Under the pieces are notes generated by a model. That model did no database searches. It was not told where the DNA came from and was given only the letters and a program-made list of their open reading frames with translations. From NCBI GenBank assembly GCA_900552725.1, contig USAT01000055.1, forward strand, positions 1-11,927: 11,927 nucleotides of DNA, given 5' to 3'. The stretch's first letter is position 1. Every line of letters starts with the position of its first letter. Below, piece after piece: positions 1 through 6,203 of the stretch. Origin of the DNA: an uncultured Eubacteriales bacterium. GTDB lineage: Bacteria > Bacillota > Clostridia > Oscillospirales > Oscillospiraceae. A program made the position numbers and the translations under genes.

Positions 1-503
1 TTTTGGATATCCCCACCGACTGTCCGCAGCGCAGCGAACGTTTGGGCTGGACAGGTGATGTGACGGCGTTCTGCCCCACGGCGGCGTTCAATAAGAACAT
101 TATGCCGTTTATGACCAAGTGGCTTCGTGACTTGGCCAGTGAACTGGGTCCCGATGTCAGTATGCCGCAGGTCGTGCCGAACATTCTGGGCAACCAGCAG
201 GACGGCGCGGCGTTCTGGGGCGATGTGGTGACCGTGCTGCCGTGGACCCTCGACCGCGCCTGCGGCGACAAGCGCATTCTGCAGCACAGCTACGACAGCA
301 TGAAGCACTGGGTCGAGTTTATCGAGAGCCAGTGCGGCGAAAACGGGCTGTGGCAGACGGGCTTCCAGTACGGCGACTGGCTGGGGCTGGACGCCGAGGC
401 GAACGCCTTGGGGGATGAGCGCAAGGGCGCGACGGATGACTACTTTACCGCCAATGTCTGCTTTGCGTGGAGTTTGCAGATCCTTGCGGATACCGCCGCC
501 GTT
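1..503 (+). CDS. alpha-L-rhamnosidase (GH78), fragment broken at both ends
   Basis: This is an internal piece of a glycoside hydrolase family 78 alpha-L-rhamnosidase, which removes terminal rhamnose from plant glycosides and polysaccharides. The frame is open from the window edge (first full codon at 3). It begins with the family signature DIPTDCPQRSERLGWTGD, which carries the Glu of SERLGW expected to be the general acid. It continues through typical (alpha/alpha)6-barrel sequence (a TAAFNKN segment, QVVPNILG, and GDVVTVLPW) to YFTANVCFAWSLQILADTAAV, ending near 503. Family members usually exceed 700 residues, so the N-terminal beta domains lie outside the window and the C-terminal half is missing. 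After about 503 the + frame stays open to 1820, but the protein it spells is the antisense of a 5'-nucleotidase and not rhamnosidase. The family call is firm. Whether the break is real or an assembly error is unresolved. Confidence 0.85.
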
Positions 504-1832
504 CATAATGGCCACATCGCAGCCGACACTCTTATACTCATTATTGATATACCAGTAATATGCGTCGGCGTTCAGGTCGCCCATGTTGGTTGCCTGCTTG
601 CGGACAGCACGGTCACCGTTGGCATCCTTGTCCGTAAAGGTGATCTCGCTTTCGGCGATCACTTCGCCCAGCTTATCATCCACCTGGCCGATCCATTTGT
701 CCTGCATCGCCTTGACAGTAGTGTTGACATTGTTGTATTCACTGAGCAGCTCGGTGTCAATGTTACCGTCAGCGTCGATGGTCAGCACGCCAACATTCTT
801 GAGGTAGGAGCCCGTCTGGGTCAGGACAACATCCTTGCCGTCCTTATCCTTTACGAGTTCCTTTGCCATTTTGGTGTGGGAATGGCCGTCGATGAAGGCG
901 TCCAGACCGGTGGTGTTGGCGATCACTTCTCTAGAAGTCCAGGGGCTGGAGGAGGGATCGACACCCAGGTGGCCCAGGGCGATGATGTAATCGGCGCCGG
1001 CAGCCTTGGCATTTTCAATGGCGGCCTGCACATCGGCATACAGAGCCTGGCCATCCGCGCCGCCGGAGATCCCATAGATGTAGTTGCCGTTGTCATCCTG
1101 GAAGTACTTGGGGGTGGACTTGGTGAAGGATTCCGGCGTGGTGATGCCCACAAAGGCTACTTTCACGCCGTTGGACAGCGTACGAACCATATAAGGAGAC
1201 AGCACGAGATCACCGCGAGTGCCGTCTGCATTCACATGATAGAAGTTGCAGGAGACATACGGAATGCCCCCATTGTTCTTCATATCGGACACAGCCAGTG
1301 CGCGCTCCATGCCGTAGTCGAACTCATGGTTGCCCAGCGTGGCCACGTTATAGCCGGCTGCGGACATCAAACTCATAATGGCGGCGCCCTGATCCATTCC
1401 GCCGTAAGCGGTGCCCTGGATATGGTCACCGGCATCCACCAGCAGCACATCGTTGCCCTCTTTGATCTTGTCCTCCTTCAGGGCCGCGACGTGGGCATAG
1501 GTCAAAGCATTGGGCTGTGTCAGGTTGCCGTCTTTATCCTTGACCGTGTCGTTGTCGATGTAGGTATGTACATCGTTGGTGTAGATGATCATAATCTTTC
1601 CCGCGGGAGCAGCCGGGGTCTCTCCGCCGGGCGTGGCCGGGGTCTCGTTGCCGGGCGTGGTCGGGGTCTCCTCACCGCCGCCGGAGTTCGCGGGAGCGGG
1701 ATCGGAATTCGCGGGTTCCTCAGTTCCCACCGGCGTACCGGGCGTGGGATCGGGGTCGTCGGCCCAGGCGGCGGACACCGTCAGAGACAGCATCATCGTC
1801 AGGGCCAGCAGGATCGCTAATACTCTGCGCAT
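477..1832 (-). CDS. Secreted 5'-nucleotidase/metallophosphoesterase, 3' end missing
   Basis: This is an exported bimetal phosphoesterase of the UshA/5'-nucleotidase family, which hydrolyses extracellular nucleotides or related phosphoesters. The ATG at 1832 follows AAGGAGG (1841-1847) with an 8-nt spacer. Residues 1-24 form a signal peptide (MRRVLAILLALTMM..., likely cleaved after AWA). Residues 25-78 are a Pro/Thr/Glu-rich linker with three ETPxxPG-type repeats. The metal-binding motifs follow in order: YTNDVHT (about 84-90), GDHIQGT, GNHEFDYG, GHLGVD and GHSHT. The C-terminal nucleotide-binding domain then starts (NADAYYWYINNEYK) and reaches its NGGGIRKDL signature at about residues 444-452. 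Homologous sequence stops there, at 477. Beyond it the - frame remains open to the window edge but reads the antisense of the rhamnosidase. Most of the C-terminal domain is therefore absent, so the encoded product would not be a complete enzyme. Exact substrate is unknown; 2',3'-cyclic phosphodiesterase activity is an alternative. Confidence 0.85.
1599..1670 (-). repeat. Three 24-bp tandem repeats in the nucleotidase linker
   Basis: Three in-frame copies of an imperfect 24-bp unit, each beginning GAGACCCCG on the - strand, encode ETPTTPGN, ETPATPGG and ETPAAPAG (residues 55-78). They lie between the signal peptide and the catalytic domain. They probably form a flexible extracellular spacer whose copy number could vary by slippage or recombination. 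Confidence 0.75.
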
Positions 1833-1906
1833 TCTCTCGTCCTCCTTCGTTTCATTGGTGCGGCATACTCCGTGCCCGCAGACGGCACGCACCGCTTTTC
1901 GCTTCT

Positions 1907-1936
1907 ATTTTACCTGTTTATGGCGCAAAATGAAAA
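1907..1936 (-). promoter_or_regulatory. Possible sigma-A promoter of the nucleotidase gene
   Basis: On the - strand TTTTCA (1931-1936) is followed after 18 nt by TAAAAT (1907-1912). The -35 match is 4 of 6 and the -10 match is 5 of 6. It lies about 75-100 nt before the nucleotidase start, in the most AT-rich part of the gap. This rests on pattern only. Confidence 0.4.
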
Positions 1937-2010
1937 CATTTTTTGCGGATATCGTGTAAAATTTCCGCCCGCGTTTTTGTGAATACTATCAAAAAAATAA
2001 TCGTGAGAGG

Positions 2011-2038
2011 AAAAAGGGGGCCAGCGGCCCCCTTTTTT
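2011..2038 (-). terminator. Rho-independent terminator after methionine gamma-lyase
   Basis: GGGGGCC (2016-2022) pairs with GGCCCCC (2026-2032) around a 3-nt loop. The stem is flanked by an A5 run on the left and a T6 run on the right, so it can work in both directions. It sits 20 nt past the lyase stop codon on the - strand. Confidence 0.9.
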
Positions 2039-2057
2039 GCTTGTGCGGAAACCTTCC

Positions 2058-3251
2058 TTACAGCTGGGCCAGGGCCTGCTCCAGGTCGGCGATGATGTCC
2101 TCGGCATTCTCCAGACCGGCAGACAGACGGATCAGACCGCCGGGGATGCCGGAGGCGGCCAGCTCCTCCTCGGTATAGGTGGAGTGGGTCATGGAGGCGG
2201 GATGCTCGATCAGCGTCTCGGCGTCGCCCAGGGAGACGGCCACGGTGATCAGATGCAGGGCGTTGACCAGCTTGGTACCGGCAGCGCGGCCGCCCTTGAC
2301 CTCGAAGCTCAGCATACCGCCGAAGTCCTTCATCTGGCGCACGGCGATGTCGTGGCCCACATGGTTCTTCAGGCCGGGATAGTACACCTTCTCCACGGCG
2401 GGGTGCTGATCCAGGAACTCGGCGATGGCCTTGGCGTTGGCGCAGTGGCGCTCCATGCGGATCTCCAGGGTCTTGAGGCCGCGGAGGATCAGATAAGCGG
2501 CGAAGGGATCCATGACCGCGCCGGTCATGTCCTTCAGGCCGAACATGCGGACTTCACCGATGAAGTCGGCCTTGCCCACCACGAAGCCCGCGATCACGTC
2601 GCCGTGGCCGTTTAGATACTTGGTGGCGGAGTGCACCACCACGTCGGCGCCCAGGGTCAGGGGATTCTGCAGGGCGGGGGAGGCGAAGGTGTTGTCGCAC
2701 ACCACCTTGATGGCGGGGTTATAGGTGTGGGCGATCTCCGCCACGGCGGCGATGTCGGCGATCTTCAGGTTGGGGTTGGCGGGGGTCTCCAGATACACGG
2801 CGCAGGTGTTCTCCTTCAGGGCGGCCTTCACGGCGGCCAGGTCGGAGGTATCCACGAAGCTGACCTCCACGCCGTAGCGGCTCATGCCGTGGTTCAGCAG
2901 GGCGAAGGTGCAGCCATACAGGGTGCCGTCGGCCACGATGTGCTTGCCGGCGCCGGCGATGGTCCACAGGGCGGAGGAAATGGCGCCCATGCCGGAGGCC
3001 GCGGCCACGCAGGCCTCGCCGCACTCCAGCGCCGCCACCTTATTCTCCAGCACGGAGACGGTGGGGTTGCCCAGGCGGGTGTAGATGTAGCCGCCCTCCT
3101 GTCCGGCAAAGCGGCGGCCGCCCTGCTCGCAGCTGTCAAACACGAAGGTAGAGGTCTGGTAGATGGGGGTGGTCAGTGCGCCGTACTGCGTGTCCTTCAC
3201 ATTACCGGCGTGAATGGCCTTGGTGCCCAGGCCAACATTGGGGTTCATCAT
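2058..3251 (-). CDS. megL: Methionine gamma-lyase (PLP-dependent trans-sulfuration family)
   Basis: This cytosolic PLP enzyme splits L-methionine into methanethiol, ammonia and 2-oxobutyrate. The 397-residue length matches the classic enzyme (about 398). The PLP lysine is K211 in HSATKYLNGHGD. Y57 and R59 (YIYTRLGNP) match the phosphate-binding pair donated across the tetramer, and R375 (LIRLS) matches the carboxylate-binding Arg. Two features favour methionine gamma-lyase over cystathionine lyase or O-acetylhomoserine sulfhydrylase: the LYGCTFA motif with C114, equivalent to the P. putida Cys116, and K240-D241-M242 in GLKDMTGAVMDP. The start is set by AGGAGGAG (3258-3265), 6 nt before ATG at 3251. 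The in-frame ATG at 3272 lies upstream of that site and is unlikely to be used, and a second ATG at 3248 is possible. It is followed by a strong terminator and appears to be a single-gene unit. Substrate specificity is inferred from these motifs. Confidence 0.82.
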   Translation of the reverse strand: MMNPNVGLGTKAIHAGNVKDTQYGALTTPIYQTSTFVFDSCEQGGRRFAGQEGGYIYTRLGNPTVSVLENKVAALECGEACVAAASGMGAISSALWTIAGAGKHIVADGTLYGCTFALLNHGMSRYGVEVSFVDTSDLAAVKAALKENTCAVYLETPANPNLKIADIAAVAEIAHTYNPAIKVVCDNTFASPALQNPLTLGADVVVHSATKYLNGHGDVIAGFVVGKADFIGEVRMFGLKDMTGAVMDPFAAYLILRGLKTLEIRMERHCANAKAIAEFLDQHPAVEKVYYPGLKNHVGHDIAVRQMKDFGGMLSFEVKGGRAAGTKLVNALHLITVAVSLGDAETLIEHPASMTHSTYTEEELAASGIPGGLIRLSAGLENAEDIIADLEQALAQL

Positions 3252-3293
3252 AATTTGCTCCTCCTGCATCACATTTTGTTGATTATTGCTGTT

Positions 3294-3329
3294 TTTATAA
3301 AATCTCTCCTCTTAAAATGTAACACATTT
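3294..3329 (-). promoter_or_regulatory. Possible promoter with overlapping palindromic operator for megL
   Basis: On the - strand GTTACA (3318-3323; 4 of 6) is followed after 18 nt by TATAAA (3294-3299; 5 of 6), giving a short leader before the lyase ribosome binding site. The -35 box sits in a 15-bp inverted repeat, AAATGT-3 nt-ACATTT (3315-3329). A second inverted repeat, TTGGG-5 nt-CCCAA, lies just upstream at 3339-3353. Binding by a repressor is an inference. Confidence 0.4.
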
Positions 3330-3447
3330 CACAAATCATTGGGTAGTTCCCAAAGTCGATGCCCTGTTATCTGTTGAATTTATAGCCAATCACCCTTTCC
3401 TCGGTGCCGTACCCCGTCTGTTTCTTTCCTGATTTTGGAAGATAAAA

Positions 3448-3477
3448 GAAAACAGCCGTGTTTCCACGGCTGTTTTC
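3448..3477 (-). terminator. Terminator of the FAD dehydrogenase/hydroxyacid dehydrogenase operon
   Basis: GAAAACAGCCGTG (3448-3460) and CACGGCTGTTTTC (3465-3477) are perfect 13-bp arms around a 4-nt loop. On the - strand the stem runs into TTTTCTTTTATC. It lies about 34 nt past the hydroxyacid dehydrogenase stop and separates that operon from megL. Confidence 0.88.
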
Positions 3478-3510
3478 GACGAGATCCGTTATTCAAACAA
3501 CAGATAATTC

Positions 3511-4476
3511 TCAATACCCCAGCTTCCGGTTCACCAGATGGGCCAGGGGACGGCCCGCGGCGAAGTTCTCCAGATCCTCGCAGAACATGTCCACATCCTT
3601 GTCCCGGGTATAGCCCAGGGACATGTTGCCCGCCACATGGGGGGTGATCAGCAGGTTCTTCGTCGTCCACAGGTAGTGATCCTGGGGCAGCGGCTCGGGG
3701 ACGAACACATCCAGCGCCGCACCGGCGATGCGCTCCGCGTCCAGCGCCTCGGCCAGCGCCTCCTGATCGATGGCGGTGCCCCGGCCCACGTTGACCACCA
3801 CGGCGTGCTGCGGCAGCAGGGCGATGCGCTCGCGGCTCAGCACGCCCACGGTCTCGCCGGTGGAGGGCAGGGCCATCACCAGAATATCGGTATCCGGCAG
3901 CACGCTGTCCAGGTCGGAGAGGGTCACGATCCGGTCAAAGGCCGGGTCGGCGGGCTTGATGGTGCGGCGGACGCCGCAGATGGACTTGGCCCCCATGGCC
4001 TTGGCCCGGCGGGCAAAGCTGGTGCCGATGTCGCCGGTGCCCAGCACGGTGATGCTGGCCCCGCAGATGGAGCGCACCGGCAGCGGCGGCAGCCACACCT
4101 TCTCGCCCACGGCCTTCATGGTGGGCATCATCTGCCGCAGCAGCATCAGCGTCACCATGATGATGTGCTCGGCGATGGTGACGCCGTAGGCGCCGGCGGA
4201 GTTGGTCAGCAGCACGCCCTCGTGGGGATACAGCGCCTCGTCCACATAGCGATCCACACCGGCAAAGCTGGCGCAGAACCATTTCAGCTGCGTCATATCC
4301 TTCAGCGCCGTCCGATCCGGCATGCCGTACACGATCTCATATTCCCCGGCCCGTGCCTGGGGCAGCACGCCGTCCAGATAGTAGTCCACCGTATAGCCGT
4401 ACTTCCCGGCCACTGCCTCGATCTGCTGCTGATGGTGGGCCTCAAAGAATTTTTCCACTACCGCGATCTTTTTCAT
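3511..4476 (-). CDS. D-2-hydroxyacid dehydrogenase family protein
   Basis: This is a 321-residue NAD(P)-dependent dehydrogenase of the D-isomer-specific 2-hydroxyacid family (lactate, glycerate and phosphoglycerate dehydrogenase relatives). Enzymes of this family interconvert 2-oxoacids and D-2-hydroxyacids in the cytosol. The Rossmann motif GTGDIG is at 146-151. The three catalytic residues are present: R232 (NVGRGTAID), E261 (VPEPLP) and H280 (ITPHVAGN). The second beta strand ends GVRR (168-171) where NAD-specific members usually have Asp. This suggests a preference for NADP(H), as in GhrA-like glyoxylate/hydroxypyruvate reductases. ATG at 4476 is chosen because AAAGGAG lies 8 nt upstream; the GTG at 4482 is too close to that site. 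It begins 2 nt after the stop of the FAD dehydrogenase gene, so the two are co-transcribed and probably translationally coupled. The true substrate cannot be read from the sequence. 2-Oxobutyrate from the neighbouring lyase is one possibility. Confidence 0.88.
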   Translation of the reverse strand: MKKIAVVEKFFEAHHQQQIEAVAGKYGYTVDYYLDGVLPQARAGEYEIVYGMPDRTALKDMTQLKWFCASFAGVDRYVDEALYPHEGVLLTNSAGAYGVTIAEHIIMVTLMLLRQMMPTMKAVGEKVWLPPLPVRSICGASITVLGTGDIGTSFARRAKAMGAKSICGVRRTIKPADPAFDRIVTLSDLDSVLPDTDILVMALPSTGETVGVLSRERIALLPQHAVVVNVGRGTAIDQEALAEALDAERIAGAALDVFVPEPLPQDHYLWTTKNLLITPHVAGNMSLGYTRDKDVDMFCEDLENFAAGRPLAHLVNRKLGY

Positions 4477-4478
4477 GG

Positions 4479-6065
4479 TCACAACTCCTTTATCATTTGT
4501 TCCGCGCAGCGCATGCCGTCAGCGGCGGCGGACAGGATGCCTCCGGCATACCCGGCTCCCTCGCCGCAGGGGTACAGCCCGCGAATATTACACTGATACG
4601 TCTCGTCCCGCCCGATGCGCACCGGGGACGAAGAGCGGCTCTCCACCGCCGTCAGCAGCGCGTCGGGGGCGGCGTAGCCCTTGATCTTCCGCTCCAGCAG
4701 CGGCAGCGCCTGGGCGATGCTGTCCGCCACAAAGGGCGGCAGGCAGCGGTGCAGGTCGGTATACGTCACACCGGGGCGATAGCTGGGCGTCACGCGCCCC
4801 GCCGCCGTTGTGGGACAGCCCAGCAGGAAGTCCTCCACCCGCTGACAGGGCGCCCGATAGTCTCCGCCGCCCAGGGCGTAGGCCGCCTCCTCGATCTGTC
4901 GCTGGAACCGGATTCCCGCCAGGGGGTCGGCCTCCCCGCCGTAGTCCTCCGGCGTCACGTTGATCAGCAGCGCGCCGTTGATGTTCTCCTTGCCACGGGC
5001 ATACTCGCTCATGCCGTTGGTGACCACACGGCCCATCTCTGAGGCGGCGGCCACCACCAGTCCGCCGGGGCAGACACAGAAGGAAAAGGCGCTGCGTCCG
5101 TTGTCCAGATGGCAGGATAATTTATAGGTAGACGGCGGCAGACAGGGGTGGCCCGCATACTGTTTATACTGGGCCGCGTCCATATCTGTCTGCCGGTGCT
5201 CGATCCGCACGCCCACGGCAAAGGGCTTGGCGGTCATGGCCACCCCCGCGCCGTGCAGCATCTCCACCGTATCACGGGCGCTGTGGCCCAGGGCCAGCAG
5301 TGCCTGACGGCAGGGCAGCATATACGCGCCCTCCGGACCCTCCACCGTCAGCGCCGCGAGAGCGCCGCCCTCCACGGTGATGCCCGTCAGCTTATGGCCG
5401 AACCGGATATCCGCCCCCAGGGACAGCAGCTCCCGCCGCATGTTCTGCAATGCGATATGCAGCATATCCGTTCCCACATGGGGCTTGGCATCCCACAGGA
5501 TGTCCTCCGGTGCGCCGCACACCACCAGCTGCTCCATAATGTAGCGGTGCCGCACGTCCTTGGTACCGGTGTTCAGCTTGCCGTCGGAAAACGCGCCCGC
5601 GCCGCCCTCGCCAAACTGGACGTTGGATTCGGTGTCCAGCACGCCGCTCTGCCAGAAGCGCTCCACGTCCTGCTGGCGGCGCTCCACGCACTGGCCCCGC
5701 TCCAGCAGGATGGGTCTTGCCCCGCACCGGGCCAGCACCAGCGCCGCGAACAGTCCCGCGGGCCCCATGCCCACCACCACCGGCGGCATGTCCGGTGCCG
5801 TAACGGCGGGCGGCAGGGCGTAGGTCTCCGGCACATAGCGGGACATATGCCTGTCCCGGCAGCGCTTCAGCAGCCGCGCCTCGTCCTTCACGGTAACGGC
5901 CACGGTGTACACGAACCGCAGACCATCCCGGGCGTCGATGGCCCGGCGCAGCACCTGCACTCCGGTAATGTCGCCCTCCCGGCAGCGCAGCACGGCGGCG
6001 GCCTTCGTTTTCAGTTGTTCCTGTTCCGCTTCCAGGGGAAGCTTCAGGCCCTCCAGCCGCAGCAT
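4479..6065 (-). CDS. FAD-dependent dehydrogenase, COG2509 type
   Basis: This is a 528-residue flavoprotein resembling the uncharacterised FAD-dependent dehydrogenases of COG2509, widespread in Clostridia. Residues 1-90 form the family's N-terminal alpha/beta domain, which ends near a Cys/Arg-rich helix. The FAD dinucleotide fold starts at VVVGMGPAGLF (GMGPAG 99-104) and the first strand pair closes at LLERG. A family segment, FGEGGAGAFSDGKLNTGT, follows at about 151-168. The C-terminal FAD-contacting motif GLYPCGEGAGYAGGI is about 25 residues from the end. The start is set by AGAGGAGG (6072-6079), 6 nt before ATG at 6065. An in-frame ATG at 6113 would add 16 residues that lack their own ribosome binding site. 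It is the first gene of an operon with the D-2-hydroxyacid dehydrogenase. The reaction and substrate are unknown; the fold is clear. Confidence 0.85.
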   Translation of the reverse strand: MLRLEGLKLPLEAEQEQLKTKAAAVLRCREGDITGVQVLRRAIDARDGLRFVYTVAVTVKDEARLLKRCRDRHMSRYVPETYALPPAVTAPDMPPVVVGMGPAGLFAALVLARCGARPILLERGQCVERRQQDVERFWQSGVLDTESNVQFGEGGAGAFSDGKLNTGTKDVRHRYIMEQLVVCGAPEDILWDAKPHVGTDMLHIALQNMRRELLSLGADIRFGHKLTGITVEGGALAALTVEGPEGAYMLPCRQALLALGHSARDTVEMLHGAGVAMTAKPFAVGVRIEHRQTDMDAAQYKQYAGHPCLPPSTYKLSCHLDNGRSAFSFCVCPGGLVVAAASEMGRVVTNGMSEYARGKENINGALLINVTPEDYGGEADPLAGIRFQRQIEEAAYALGGGDYRAPCQRVEDFLLGCPTTAAGRVTPSYRPGVTYTDLHRCLPPFVADSIAQALPLLERKIKGYAAPDALLTAVESRSSSPVRIGRDETYQCNIRGLYPCGEGAGYAGGILSAAADGMRCAEQMIKEL

Positions 6066-6099
6066 GGCGCGCCTCCTCTCATCGGTCACAAAAAGTTCA

Positions 6100-6118
6100 A
6101 AGTTTTCCGGCAAAACTT
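6100..6118. repeat. Inverted repeat between the divergent FAD dehydrogenase and htrA genes
   Basis: AAGTTTT (6100-6106) and AAAACTT (6112-6118) are perfect 7-bp arms around CCGGC. The repeat lies in the 138-bp divergent gap, about 35 nt before the FAD dehydrogenase start and just upstream of the possible htrA -35 box. It may be a regulator site or a leader hairpin, and it has no T-tract typical of a terminator. Confidence 0.4.
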
Positions 6119-6123
6119 AAAGG

Positions 6124-6151
6124 TTGAATTAAGAAAACCGTATATGATAAT
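6124..6151 (+). promoter_or_regulatory. Possible sigma-A promoter of htrA
   Basis: TTGAAT (6124-6129; 4 of 6) and GATAAT (6146-6151; 5 of 6) are separated by 16 nt. They lie about 50 nt before the htrA start. An overlapping TATGAT (6143-6148) could be an alternative -10. No equally convincing promoter was found for the divergent FAD dehydrogenase operon in the same gap. Confidence 0.5.
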
Positions 6152-6203
6152 AATCAAGATGAATGATAACACAGTTCGTTCCGAAAATAAAGGAGGAATC
6201 CAT

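Noticed and set aside
3..1820. A single 605-residue + strand protein
   Set aside because: Only codons up to about 503 resemble rhamnosidase. The rest is the exact antisense of a well-formed phosphoesterase with signal peptide, metal motifs and ribosome binding site.
2631..3377. 248-codon + strand frame
   Set aside because: Antisense to megL; Gly/His/Val-rich composition typical of the reverse of a GC-rich gene; no ribosome binding site or domain.
3252..3447. SAM riboswitch or S-box leader before megL
   Set aside because: The gap is short and I could not find the conserved multi-stem core. Only small palindromes near the promoter are visible.
3538..4596. 352-codon + strand frame
   Set aside because: Antisense to the hydroxyacid dehydrogenase, rich in His, Gln and Gly, with no recognisable domain.
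5148..6203. N-terminal extension of htrA
   Set aside because: The frame is open far upstream, but that part is antisense to the FAD dehydrogenase. A strong ribosome binding site and the normal HtrA N-terminus place the start at 6204.
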